A stretch of DNA of 64,000 nucleotides. Origin: Culex pipiens pallens. Lineage: Eukaryota; Arthropoda; Insecta; Diptera; Culicidae. A program made the position numbers and the translations under genes. The notes below the pieces were generated by a model. The model ran no database searches, was not told where the DNA came from, and worked only from the letters and a program-made list of their open reading frames with translations. This document shows, one piece after another, positions 21,222-31,960 of the stretch. Every line of letters begins with the position of its first letter. The first letter of the stretch is position 1. Location of the stretch: the NCBI RefSeq assembly GCF_016801865.2, contig NC_068937.1:31239970-31303969 (forward strand), read 5' to 3'.

Positions 21222-22838
21222 TTAAATTCCATACTTGGAGATCATGTAACTGACGAGGGTTACTTGGTCCAAGCGGGTCTTGCAGGTCTGGAACCTGCCG
21301 ATGTACTCGGAGAAAATCCCCCACAGCTCAGCCGAACTGTAGAGTACCTCCTCGGCTTCCTTCTCCATGGCTCCACCGTCTCGGGGGCCACCTTGGCTGC
21401 TTCCTGCGGGACGAGGGCGATCCTTAGATTTTCCGTCCGGAACTGCGCCCGCAGCGGAGGGAACTCCGCCGGCGTAAACGCCGGAACTGCTGGACTCTGC
21501 ATCTCCGCCTTCCTTGCCGGCGGTTTCGGTTTCGACGCCTGCTGGCGCCTCCGGATGAAGTCCGCACGCTTAGGGCAGCTGCGGTCCGTGGCTTCGTGGG
21601 CTCCAGAGCAGTTGGCACACCGCTTCGGCTCGGCTTCTTGGACTTTGCACTCGTCCGTCTTGTGGGGACCCCCACAGTTGTTACACCTGCCTTTCAGGTG
21701 ACAGTTCCTGGTTCCATGACCCAGCTGCAAGCACTTCCTGCACTGGGTCACGTTCGGCCGCTTGATCCGGTAGGCAGGGTTGCCACATTTGATTCTGTAT
21801 TTTTGAGGGTCAAAAATCTGTATAACTGTATCAGGGGGATGAAAATCTGTATTTGGAATCTGTATTGACATTTTTAAACAATTTTTCAAAAAACAAATTA
21901 TTCTTAATTGTTTTTTAATGCATAAAAATGCTATAAAATCTAAAATTTAAGGTTTGGGCTCATCCAACAATTGAAAAAAAATATTTAAAGAATTAAAATT
22001 ATTTAATTTTAATAAAAAATCGGGAAAATCTGTATATCTGTATGTTTTTCTTAAAATCTGTATTTCTTTATATACAGATTCTGTATGACCTCATCACCTC
22101 AAAAATCTGTAAAATACAGATAAATCTGTATTTGTGGCAACCCTGCCGGTAGGCCTCCCACCGGATGATAGTGCTTGCCGCAACTTTCATTGCAGAGAGC
22201 TTCTTCAGATTGGTTTATCCCTTGCGGAAGACCACAATGTACGGAGATTCGTCCACGGTGGACTTTTCCTTCCGCTTGATGATATGCACCTCCAGCGCGT
22301 CCAGCTTGAGATCCCTCTTCAGAAGGTACTTGACCTCGTCCGGTTTCAGTTCATCAGGAAAACCACGAAGAACCACCCGATGATTTCGTTCGCTCCGCCG
22401 ACCGTGGGTGTAGAATTCCACTTTCTTCTTCTTGAGTAGCTCTTGCAACTTGTCAAAATCTTTGACAGAGAAGCAGGCCACCTTGGTTCCAAATCGGGTT
22501 AGTTTTTAAATCGGTTTGAAACCTAATTTACAACTTTCCACTATCGCCACGAGCTTGTAAAAATCCGTGGTGTTCTTCACCACCAAAGGTGGTTGCTTTT
22601 GTTTACCTGCCGACTGGCCGGGTGGTGGAACCGCCGGGGCGTCCCCTCGTCCTGCTGGGCTGGCATTTTTGTTGTTTTTGTTATCCGCTAGCGGGCTGAA
22701 CTTGTTGTTGTTGAGCAGGGTCTTCTCAACTTTTTCTCCTTCGATGCCGATTCCAGTGACCTCGCTGAACTTCTTCCGCTTCCGATTCCCGCGGACGGGA
22801 CGAAAATCTTCCTCCTCGGAAGATTCCTCCACCTCCAT
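21222..22838 (-). pseudogene. Broken ORF1 (gag-like, zinc-knuckle) of a Jockey-type LINE
   Basis: ORF1 encodes a nucleic-acid-binding protein. The acidic N-terminus (MEVEESSEEEDF) is followed by a lysine-rich stretch, an RRM-like/PRE_C2HC region (about 22480-22160) and three zinc knuckles: CRKCLQLGHGTRNC, CNNCGGPHKTDEC and CANCSGAHEATDRSC (21755-21560). Lesions: an in-frame TAA at 22506-22508, another in-frame TAA at about 22215, a 371-bp hAT MITE at 21775-22145 inside the codons just before the first knuckle, and a frameshift near 21370. After the frameshift the C-terminal end resumes in another frame and stops at 21222-21224 (…MISKYGI). No function remains in this copy. Confidence 0.85.
21775..22145. 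mobile_element. hAT MITE inserted in the LINE ORF1
   Basis: 371 bp with ends CAGGGTTGCCAC and GTGGCAACCCTG (perfect inverted repeats) and a perfect 8-bp target duplication ccggtagg at 21767-21774 and 22146-22153. It is AT-rich, with many 'aaatctgtat' motifs, and non-coding. Length of duplication and CAGGG ends are typical of hAT. The older element at 1315-2079 shares the terminal ten bases. Confidence 0.9.
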
Positions 22839-22918
22839 CTGTCAAAATCTTCCAAGCACGCGAGATGACAACACGAGCAAAACACGTCTTAACTTGTCGC
22901 TGGCTGGCGACTGAGAGC

Positions 22919-23773
22919 CATTTGCATTTGTTTGTTTGCCATAGTCTAATGCAGATTGCTTTGAGGTCAAAAATGGATTTTAATTGATAAGGATTTTTTT
23001 AAAAGGTCATCCCGTATCTCCCGTATTGCAATTGCAATATCATGGAAATTAAAATTCAAAAAAATGATTAGTTAGGCAACCTTTTGACAACAGTTGTTTT
23101 CGTGTGGGCTCTCATTTGACATAAGTGTGGAAGTGAATTTAGCTAAAAACTAAAAACTTAAAACTATGGTCGAGAGACAAAATTTGCGAATAAAATTCCA
23201 TACAAAAAAAAGTCGCTAAGCCCTCGACGAATTGTCCAATAAATCTGAAGTTTATAGGTTCTTAATTTTAGCACTTTACTGACCGTTTTTTTATTTTCAT
23301 TTTGACTGTTTCGATATTCCCTTAATATAAGGAATATTGAACCTTAACATTCTTCTGCTGCAATTGCAATCGAATCCATCTCGTTCAATCATCACATCAA
23401 AGCGGATGTATTTTTCCGATAGTCGGATTCCTTCGGAACAGGATTCAACATTTTCCAGGAGCTATTAGCGTCTGCATCCGAAATAGATTGGTGAAATACA
23501 ACCCAAACAACAAAAAAAATCGAATTCTGTCTCTACATAGTTTAACATGCTCTCGCACCCTCCCCTACAATGTGTAATCGACCCCTTAACGGATCTTTTT
23601 TTTTTTCAATTCAATTCTACCTACCTACTTCCAATCGAAACCAAAATGCTTGTTTTTGTTGTGCCAGACAGATTTATTGATCGCTAATGTTGCGTACTTG
23701 CAGGGGGAATTCTTTTGGGGTCGGTTGTGGGTGGTGGGTGGGAGGTGTCTGCTGCAGTTTTGGGGGGGACGAT
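22919..23773. other. Non-coding DNA with one MITE end
   Basis: At 22928-22950 the string tttgtttgtttgccatagtc matches the right end of the MITE at 54872-55060; no partner end is near. The rest is AT-rich without a gene. A G-rich run (ggggtcgg to gggggggac, 23715-23770) sits just before the heptamer array. Confidence 0.45.
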
Positions 23774-24500
23774 TTTAGTTTTTAGTTTTTAGTTTTTAGT
23801 TTTTAGTTTTTAGTTTTTAGTTTTTAGTTTTTAGTTTTTAGTTTTTAGTTTTTAGTTTTTAGTTTTTTAGTTTTTAGTTTTTAGTTTTTAGTTTTTTTTA
23901 GTTTTTAGTTTTTAGTTTTTAGTTTTTAGTTTTTAGTTTTTAGTTTTTAGTTTTTAGTTTTTAGTTTTTAGTTTTTAGTTTTTAGTTTTTAGTTTTTAGT
24001 TTTTAGTTTTTAGTTTTTAGTTTTTAGTTTTTAGTTTTTAGTTTTTAGTTTTTAGTTTTTAGTTTTTAGTTTTTAGTTTTTAGTTTTTAGTTTTTAGTTT
24101 TTAGTTTTTAGTTTTTAGTTTTTAGTTTTTAGTTTTTAGTTTTTAGTTTTTAGTTTTTTAGTTTTTAGTTTTTAGTTTTTAGTTTTTTAGTTTTTAGTTT
24201 TTAGTTTTTAGTTTTTAGTTTTTAGTTTTTAGTTTTTAGTTTTTAGTTTTTAGTTTTTAGTTTTTAGTTTTTAGTTTTTAGTTTTTAGTTTTTAGTTTTT
24301 AGTTTTTAGTTTTTAGTTTTTAGTTTTTAGTTTTTAGTTTTTAGTTTTTAGTTTTTAGTTTTTAGTTTTTAGTTTTTAGTTTTTAGTTTTTAGTTTTTTA
24401 GTTTTTAGTTTTTAGTTTTTTAGTTTTTAGTTTTTAGTTTTTAGTTTTTAGTTTTTAGTTTTTAGTTTTTAGTTTTTAGTTTGTAGTTTTTAGTTTTTTA
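23774..24500 (+). repeat. Heptamer array (agttttt)n
   Basis: About 100 copies of a 7-bp unit, with occasional units having one or more extra T. Confidence 0.95.
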
Positions 24501-24616
24501 GTATTAAATATCGTTTAGATTCAGAAAATACTTTATTTTCGTTATTACATCTGTACGATTATTACTATATAACGTATCTAAAATTGTGCTATAATCGATA
24601 ATCGAAAAACTAGTTT

Positions 24617-24733
24617 CTAAAAACTAAAAACTAAAAACTAAAAACTAAAAACTAAAAACTAAATACTAAAAACTAAAAACTAAAAACTAAAAACTAAAAA
24701 CTAACGTAAAAAACTAACGTAAAAAACTAAATA
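24617..24733 (-). repeat. Inverted heptamer array (ctaaaaa)n
   Basis: About 15 copies of the reverse complement of the unit in the preceding array, separated from it by about 115 bp of unique AT-rich sequence. The two could pair as a long hairpin. Confidence 0.95.
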
Positions 24734-25940
24734 AAATTAAAAAGTCGGGATGTTTTTTGAATAGTAAAGGTTCTCAATAATCGTTCCGATGGATTTTAGG
24801 ACCCCATCCAAGCGCAGTCAAAATTGTCCACACAAGTCTGCCACACTTTTACAAAAAAAAAAGTCGAGAGGGTGCAACAATCGCCAAGCCGTAGACAAAT
24901 TAAGGGGAATTACGATCGATGGTATGACCGCGCATCCATTTCACCCCTTCTCAATGTCACTGGAAAAGGAAAAAGGAATTACCAGAGAGAGGGGTTAATT
25001 TATTGATCGTTCGTCACCCTCCTAGACGAAATCGAACCCTCGCTCGCTCTCTCTCTCTCTCTTTTTCTGCCAGGGTTTTCCGTTTTTCCGTGGCAGATTC
25101 CTTGTCCCCTGTTCCGGCGCGGGAACAGGTCGGTTGAATTTTCCTTGGTTTGGTTGGGAAATTCCACTACTTTTTCCCGAGCAACAGCTTCCGGCAGAAA
25201 GGTTTTCCAGCAGAGGGGTGGGTGAAAAAACTCATCTTGTTTTTAGGGTTCAAATTTTAAAGTTGCATTAGAGCCATTGAAAATTGTCTGGCCCCAAGTT
25301 CAATGAACTTTGGGTGGAAAAACAGCGAGCGTGGGAAAAACATTCAACAGGTGGGTGTCGAGTTTTCCCCCATTTCTGTTGAGGGGAAGTGGAAAATCTA
25401 AAAGAGAGAGGGACTGCGAAACGCATGCGCCGACATTCGATCGATCAGTTTTTCTTTTGAAAACAGATTGGAAATGTAAACAGAAAGTTTAGTTTCATGG
25501 ACTGGGCTGGATGTGTATCAAAATAATGCGATACTTAATTAAAAACTTTGAAAAATATCTCATCTAACTGTACAAAAACTTTGCAAAAAGTTGAAATTTT
25601 TTATATAAGTTGTTTAAAAGTAGAAATTGTAATTTTATTAGTAACGATATCCTGCTTGTAAGCCTTTTTCCAGGACAAAGTCTAATGGAAATTTAATTTC
25701 AAGTTTTTGTTCCCCTTACCCCACAAAATTACCTTAAAATGGGGTGATGTTGATAACGTTATGATTCGAAATCCGGACACTTAGTACCATATTATTTTTG
25801 TTATAGCTGTCAAAAAATCATGTAATAAGTTGGAAATGTAGAAATATCATCAGGATTTAGTATAAACAGTCAGTTTTATGAGAATGCATGCAAAATATGT
25901 CTTTACTAACAATTTTTCATCCGAGTTTGAAAATTAAAAT
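24734..25940. other. Non-coding DNA
   Basis: A short (ct)n run lies near 25040-25062. No gene, RNA or clear repeat boundary is seen. Confidence 0.4.
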
Positions 25941-25949
25941 GACTTTTTG

Positions 25950-26175
25950 TGCTTCGCGTCTGCCTGTGTGGATCAATCGGACCGCGCACTGGACTCACAA
26001 TCCAGAGGCGGACGCAAAAATGCTAAGTGTTAATATAGGTATTCGGTGCCCTCTCTCCGTGCCCATACCTTCACACTTAGCAGACCCGGGAGGCGGAGTC
26101 TTGTCGCAAAAAGAACGATACACGCCTGTGGATCCGTTGACGAAACCGCAAGGTTTAAGTGGGCCACATTATAAG
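25950..26175 (+). mobile_element. tRNA-derived SINE-like sequence
   Basis: 25960-26015 resembles the 5' half of a tRNA: an A-box-like tggatcaatcgg, then an anticodon stem ctgga/tccag around a loop ctcacaa. The T-arm is lost. The body continues with cgatacacgcctgtggatcc. A relative of the same anticodon arm lies at 46480-46560. Confidence 0.5.
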
Positions 26176-26324
26176 GTGTTACGTCGATTCCGTTTTTTTG
26201 TTGTACTTCGAATCCCGGACACTGTTAAAAGCTGATTCGAAATCCGGACTTGCACACACAAAAAGAGATGTTTCTTGAAAATTTGGTGTAAACAAACAGA
26301 CAACACCAATACTGCTACACTCAC

Positions 26325-27620
26325 AGAGCCCACGCAGTAGTATTAGTGAAGAGCCCACGATAAACAACACTGAAAATACGCCACCCTTTTTTTCCAAGTG
26401 CCCAAACACTTGAATGATTCAATTAATCCGCATCTTAGATCTAATTTGTTTGTGTTTAAATTTCAATCCAATCCATTATTAAATTCAAGTGTTTTAGCGA
26501 TTGACTTTTTGGTATTTTTTGACACCTTATTTTCATTTGGGTGGCTCAAACTTTTCAAGTGTTTTGCTCATGAATTTTCCCCACTGTGCTGAACTATTCA
26601 AAGTAATGAGCAAAACACTTGAAATTGATCTTGTTTTGATTTGAAATCCAGTTTCGTGACAGCTTCGTCGGAATTTGCTTCGTTTCCTCATTTGAAAGTT
26701 TTGGAGGTCCGGTGTGTTCGTTTTTCGCAGACCGCTTGAGTTCGCTGCCGCCATGTTCCAGTCCAGAAAATTGCCTGCCCGGTTTGTGACCGCGAAGATG
26801 AGCATCACCATAAGGCTGTGTCCTCGGGCTCGGGCTCCGTATGGCCAGCGGAAGGGCTTGGTCTCCCGGGCAGTAGCCAACTTTGATGATAAGGTTCCTT
26901 TCCGGACCCATTTGGTGAGTGGGGAGAGATTTTTTTTTGGGTTTTGTTTTGATTTTTGGATGTATTTTGTATGATTCACAGGAAGGATGCGAGAGAGCTG
27001 CAGATGCCGTACCAGGTAGGCGGTGCCAGTGATAAACAAGATTTGGATGCATTCAACTCAGGGGCCATGATATGCGTCATTCGACTGGTCAAGGCACAGT
27101 TTGATTCGAACCACCGCGGTTCTGCATCAACAAGAAGATTCCCCATGGGGCCTCCATCTCCGCCGGCACCGGTGCTTCACTCGCCGACGCTGAGAAACCT
27201 CCCAGGAAGTAGTGGTGGCGAACAAACCGATCCCGACCAGGAAGAAAAAAATAACAAAATTTGTACACGCCATGTTGATAGAAAATAAAAAAAAAAACAT
27301 TTCATTTCGCTACATCTTCCTTACATAAAAACAAATCGAAATCCATTTCTATTACATGCAAACATGCATTGATTAAAGATAGAAAAGCCATTTAAAACCA
27401 ATAAATATAATATAGTATTTCATGTGACACAACACGTCAAATTCAAGTGTTTTGCTATTGAATTGACAGCTAATTTTGTTGCCCAAAATTCAAGTGTTTT
27501 GCGATTGGTTTTTAAGTGCACTGTATAGCAGGGTCAGATCAAGGGTAGAACACTTGATTTAAAAGGGTCATTTTTGTTCAGTGAACGTGGGCTCTTCACT
27601 AATACTACTACGTGGGCTCT
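26325..27620. mobile_element. 1.3-kb unit bracketed by 35-bp inverted repeats
   Basis: 26325-26359 and 27586-27620 are inverted copies identical at 34 of 35 positions. Each arm contains agagcccacg twice. Inside are several copies of ttcaagtgttttgc in both orientations (about 26406, 26484, 26552, 26608, 27440, 27489), including a perfect hairpin at 26550-26625. A small spliced gene lies in the middle. I cannot assign a transposon superfamily; no clear target duplication is seen. Confidence 0.5.
26754..27290 (+). CDS. Small two-exon gene of unknown function (tentative)
   Basis: ATG 26754 sits in a strong context (gccgccATG). Exon 1 encodes about 55 residues starting MFQSRKLPARFV, basic and reminiscent of a mitochondrial presequence. 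A consensus donor (GTGAGT, 26916) and acceptor (ttcacag, about 26981) enclose an intron of about 65 bp with a T-rich tract. Joining at that acceptor gives a product of about 70 aa. Using an AG five bases later gives a longer C-terminus running to 27288, with a PPSPPAP stretch. AATAAA near 27285 followed by an A-run ends the unit. I do not recognise the protein. It sits inside 35-bp inverted repeats, so it could be captured by a mobile element or be a processed remnant. Confidence 0.35.
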
Positions 27621-27926
27621 TCGAGGTTTTGGTGACTGTCAAACGTTCTAGCCATTTACAGTGGTGCCAGGGGGTTGAGAAAGAGAGAGACAGGAAAGAT
27701 GAATGACATTTAAAGGGGAGCGTCCACGAAATGCGTGACGCGGGGATGTTCATAAAAACCGTTACATAATATAACATCCTCCCTTTCCTAACAAAAAGTA
27801 AATTGTAAATTTTTAAAGGTTTGATGGAAATAAATAAATAAAAGCTTTTTCTCTCTCGAGGACTCCCGTTCGCTGTCTGCTCAAAACTGACGAATTCGAG
27901 CATGGGGCGTTCAACTCCTGGGTTCC
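27621..27926. other. Non-coding DNA with repeat pieces
   Basis: The string gcgtccacgaaatgcgtgac (near 27720) looks like a MITE end common in insects. No gene. Confidence 0.4.
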
Positions 27927-28975
27927 TTACGCGGCTACGCTGGGTGCCAGCATCTTGCTCGGCAACCAACACACGGCAGATCTTGAATCAGGTGCTGATG
28001 GTTTCTCCGCTTGGCCACCACGACGAAAAGCACGGACTCGGTTGATCTCCAACACTGGCTCTTCCCACAGAGACGAAGATTCAGACACGGTGTCGCAAAA
28101 CTGTACAAGCTTCAGTATCTTGCACACTCTCGCTGATAGCAAGGGAATGTGCGATCCATTCACTACCTGGAGAAGAAGCTTGTATTTGCGGCCCTCGCGC
28201 CGACAGGGGACAACGATCGCACCGAGGACAGGAATCTCTGCTCCACTGAAGTTTTTGAGGCGGCAGTCGGACGGTAGTAGCTTTGGTCTGGCACATCCGG
28301 TCATCGTTGTTACCCAAGTGTAACCCACGAGACTTGTGTTTGCACCAGTGTCCATGTTTGCCACTTACCGTCGACGTAGAAATCCAGCTCCGCCGTCACA
28401 TGGCCTCCAAGTTCTGGCGAGTTCTCGATCTTGCCGATCACTGCGCTTGCTTCACTGCCGCTGCTCGACTCGTTGCTGTCCGACTCCTCACTGTGATCTT
28501 CCAGAGAATCTCGAACCTTGTGCACGTTCCGCTTGCTCTTTGATCGTTTTCGCCGATCCGACTTGCACACTCTTTCAAAATGGTTCTTTCGGCCACAGTG
28601 GTTACACCTCTTACCAAAAGCAGGGCAGACTCCTTTCTCAAATTCATGCCAATCGCCGCAGAACTTGCACTCCTTCTTCTTCCGGATCTTCTTGACATCA
28701 TCACACGTCCGGCCTACGACCTGGCCGTAGGTTACAACGAGTTCCTCTGCGCGGCACATGTCGACGGCCGCATCTTCCTTCAGGTCCTGCATGCCCAGCA
28801 TCCTGGTCCGGAGATTTGGCCACTTGTTCGATGTGACGATCTTGAACCGCAGCATTTCTTTCTCCAGAGCTCCGAACTGGCATGACTTCGATAGAACCTT
28901 CAGCTTCCTCAGGTAGTCGTCGATTTTTTCGTCTGGATCTTGCGAAAGGCCAAAAAAATTGCATTTCCATAAAAA
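27927..28975 (-). pseudogene. Ty3/Gypsy gag-protease remnant
   Basis: On the minus strand, 28970-28310 encodes the end of a capsid-like region (DDYLRKLKVLSKSC…) and two zinc knuckles (CKFCGDWHEFEKGVC and CNHCGRKNHFERVC, about 28700-28560). It then carries a Lys/Arg-rich and a Ser/Glu-rich stretch. From 28364 the frame shifts and continues as an aspartic protease with MDTGANTSLVGYTW (28355-28314), running to 27927. The knuckle pattern resembles mag-like Ty3/Gypsy elements. The start of gag, reverse transcriptase, integrase and LTRs are absent, so it is a fragment. The overlap of the two frames could be a programmed frameshift in the parent element or a simple indel. Confidence 0.75.
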
Positions 28976-29583
28976 TGAATTCCCACTTCATTTTGCTGGA
29001 GACGCATGATACGTCAGGCTTGATTAATGCTTTCCGAGTGTTTTATTGCGCGTATTCCCGAGAAAGACACGCGGCAAACCAGCCTTGAAACGACGCGCCG
29101 CACTTTCGGCAAATGCGTGCTGTCAAATCCCATACTGCGCGTTTTGTTTTTGTTGATCTTCTTCTTCGAATCGCCTGGCATTGTTGCCAGGTATGGTTTA
29201 TATTGCACCAAAAGTGTAGAAAATCGCTGGCAACAATTTCTTTGGCATATTCTGAAATGTCGCGCGGCGTGTACCTTTGAAAGCAACGGACAATATCACC
29301 TTCCGTCTGTGAGGAAGGTCGAAAGTTTAACGATTTGGCATAGGGACGTGGCGTTACATCGTGCTGCCACCTGGTTTTTTTAAGCGCAAGAGTGTAAAAG
29401 TGCTGAGTCATCGTCTAAAAATAGACGGCGTCCTATCTCGCCCAGCAAAATGAAGTCGATAAAGTAGTCAGTTTCGATGAGAAAAAGTGGAAAATGTGGT
29501 CTAAAAATAGCGACGCCATCCCCCTATTCTGCTACGCTGACGTGATGTTAACAGTTGGATTTTTGCCACAGAAACTGTAGACT
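28976..29583. other. Non-coding DNA upstream of the tRNA
   Basis: Two similar strings, gtctaaaaatagacggcgtcc (about 29412) and gtctaaaaatagcgacgcca (about 29498), form a short direct repeat. No gene is supported. Confidence 0.4.
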
Positions 29584-29592
29584 AGAAAAAAA
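29584..29592 (-). terminator. RNA polymerase III terminator of tRNA-Arg
   Basis: A run of seven T on the minus strand, about 8-10 bases past the tRNA 3' end. Confidence 0.75.
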
Positions 29593-29599
29593 TATCACG

Positions 29600-29672
29600 C
29601 GATCCTGCCAGGAGTCGAACCTGGAATCTTCTGATCCGTAGTCAGACGCGTTATCCATTGCGCCACAGGACC
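29600..29672 (-). tRNA. tRNA-Arg (anticodon ACG)
   Basis: 73 bases, with acceptor stem GGTCCTG/CAGGATC and discriminator G. The D-arm carries GGCGCAATGGATAACGC. The anticodon stem TCTGA/TCAGA encloses loop CTACGGA (anticodon ACG), and the T-arm is GGTTCGACTCC. A- and B-box promoters are intact, and a T-run follows. It looks fully functional and closely resembles the insect tRNA-Arg(ACG). Confidence 0.97.
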
Positions 29673-30950
29673 TTGATATTTAGGTGAGGATAGATTAGAA
29701 GTTGGTTGTGAACGCGTTGATGTAGTTTCAACAAAATTTTCAAAGTTTTGATCATTTTTGGAAAAACATTAAAAAAAATCAAAAATATGAAAAATAAAGC
29801 AATAAAATTTACCCGATCCGATCTTCTGACGCACAGCGATCCTCACCCGTGTAGCCAGAACGCAGAATCCCGAAAAAGAAGTCCGCACTCTTCCCGAGAC
29901 TCGTCGAGAACGTGCGCGCGTCGCTTCTGCGTCCCATTCTCTCGAAAACAAAAATCGGCCTGGCGCGCATAGAACCTTCTTCTCCCCGGGGGATATGACC
30001 TCCGGCGGGTTCTGCCGGCCCGGTACTGTTCGGTGTTGGAATATTGATTGGAACAAACTTTTTGCGAGCCGCATTTTCCCCTCATACCGGCCGACCGACG
30101 ACGATTCTTCCCGAGTTTTGACGACCGCGGCCAGAAGATCGTCGGCCGGCCGGCCGGCAAAGAGTTCGTTCACTGGCGGCGGCGATCGCAGTAGTCCGCG
30201 GGTGATCTCGAGTTCAACGTCAACGGGCGCGCGGCCAACGACACTCTTGCAGGCAGGCCACCAAACTTTGGTTGCAAACGCACCAGGGTGGCAGGACAGC
30301 TTGTGGTAGTTCTGCGATGGATCCGACAAAAAACCAAAATCGAGGATCATCTCCGCGCACGATCGCGCATCCTGACCTACCAGAACAAATTAGCGGTTGG
30401 AATCGCTCTAAAAATTAGGTAATATGTTTTAAAGCAAACAGCAGGTCATGACTCCAAGGAAGCTACAATATCTGTGAGGTCCCTCCCCAAGAAGAGGATG
30501 CGCGAGAGGCTGAGTCAAGTGAAAACTAAGTCAACTTAGGTATCGGGAGAGCAGCCAAATCGGAGGTAGATCGGCGCCCCAGGCCATTCGGACACTGGCT
30601 CAAAAAGTGACCGACGACTTAAGTCATGGACGCAGGACCCGGTTTGCCGGGCCCACCTGCAAAGAGGAATCGATTTTTTGCCTCGAATGGAGCGGGAGCG
30701 CAGCAGTTGGCGGAGCGCGGATGGACGACTTGAACATGGGTAGAAAGGCGGTTGCGTGGTTGGTTTTGGATGCGGGTCGGGTTTCATTTTAGGGTGATGT
30801 TGACAGTATGTATTTATGTTGGTGAAGAGCAGAGGACAAAGCTGGAACAACATGAGAAAAGATCAGATTAGCATTATAACAGTTTGTGAAATAATTTGCT
30901 GCCTCTGAAACTTTTTGAAATTGTTCGAAATGTGCAACAAAAGCTGGCCT
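29673..30950. other. GC-richer non-coding stretch
   Basis: 29840-30350 is clearly more GC-rich than its surroundings (for example ggccggccggcc near 30145). A 193-codon frame on the minus strand has no recognisable domain and low-quality composition, so it is not called. Promoter or 5' UTR of an unseen gene is possible. Confidence 0.35.
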
Positions 30951-31079
30951 ACACGGAGAAAAAAGAGTTCCCAAAAATCGTGAACAATGGGACGTACCAT
31001 CCAATTTGAACATTCTGTTCGTGATTCTCATTTTCATGAACGCATGTTCACGATTTTTGGAACTCTTTTTTCTCCGTGT
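30951..31079. mobile_element. Short MITE with long perfect inverted repeats
   Basis: 129 bp. The ends start acacggagaaaaaagagttc and the inverse copy ends at 31079. The arms extend about 35 bp (through aaaaatcgtgaaca) with one length difference, so the whole element can fold into a hairpin. Confidence 0.85.
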
Positions 31080-31718
31080 GCCCAGCTACTTTTTGTCTCG
31101 TACTTGTGCTTCCTTTTCAAATGTTGTTCCAGCACAGGTATTTCCAGGTTCCAGGTATACTATTTCTTGACCCTGAATTCAGAACCAAAATTGACCAGTC
31201 ATTGCCTCAAGAGTGAAAGACTCCATCTACGACCTTGAAACTAAGTGACTACGAGAGCGTTATTTTATTTATTTAGCAAATTTTAGGATTTTTTGGAATA
31301 GGTGCACGGAAAAATTCCTGTGTCAATCAAATTAAATTTCCCGCAATCCGTAGTTTTGAAGTCATTTCTTTTTTATATGTTTAAGAAGACAAAAATTCGC
31401 AACTTATGAGCTATCAAGAAACACGGACAAATTAAACGCCGTGTAATGATGAAAAATCAGTTTTTAAAGTTATGTGGAATTTTTACTGGAAAAGTTGTTT
31501 TTTATAGTTAAAAAGCCTAATTTATTGCAAAAATATGAATATTTTTGATTTTTTTTAAAGTAGTGTTCGTCTTTGACCATTTCTAAAAATTTGGTTATCA
31601 AATAACTTAAAAAATGCCTATTAATTTTGATTTTCGAAGCATTCAAAACCGAACAGTTAGGGGAAGGTGGGGCAAGAGGAACAATCGCTCGTACGGCCGT
31701 AATTTTTGCAATTTTGAT
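31080..31718. other. AT-rich non-coding DNA
   Basis: No gene or clear repeat boundary. The string gtggggcaagaggaaca (31668) recurs in degenerate form downstream. Confidence 0.4.
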
Positions 31719-31960
31719 TACACTCAACCCCCGGTGGTTGGTCACTTTTTCGTTTGACACTTTTTTAGTTTGTATCCCGTTAGTTGGTCAAAGTCAAACT
31801 AAAAAGTGACGAACTGTCACTTTTTACACGGCGCTCACGCACACTATCAAAACAAGCGTTTGGTAGTTTGTGTGAACTCCGTGTAAAAAGGGTGTCAAAC
31901 TAAAAAGTGACCCCGTTCGTTTGACAACAGTTGGTGTCAAACCAACGGGGTTTGAGTGTA
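31719..31960. mobile_element. TA-type MITE
   Basis: The ends TACACTCAACCCCCG and gggtttgagtgta are inverted, and TA dinucleotides at both edges fit a Tc1/mariner-like target. Inside, 'gtttgacac' and 'aaaaagtgac' motifs also repeat in inverted order. About 240 bp, non-coding. Confidence 0.75.

Larger units (their letters stand above)
21000..22918 (-). mobile_element. LINE with ORF1 only (no reverse transcriptase)
   Basis: The minus strand reads a 5' UTR (from about 22918), ORF1 (22838 to about 21222), and directly after it an A-rich 3' UTR with several AATAAAAATA-like runs to about 21000. ORF2, which in Jockey-type LINEs follows ORF1, is entirely missing. The 3' end is approximate because no target duplication was found. 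This is a non-autonomous or internally deleted Jockey-type element. Confidence 0.65.

Noticed and set aside
23774..24733. Telomeric repeats
   Set aside because: The unit agttttt lacks the G-run of telomeric repeats, and both orientations occur inside ordinary transposon-rich DNA.
29769..30350. 193-codon minus-strand frame as a gene
   Set aside because: It lies in GC-rich DNA with competing frames on the other strand. It has no domain, no splice context, and ends in low-complexity FF/IF sequence.
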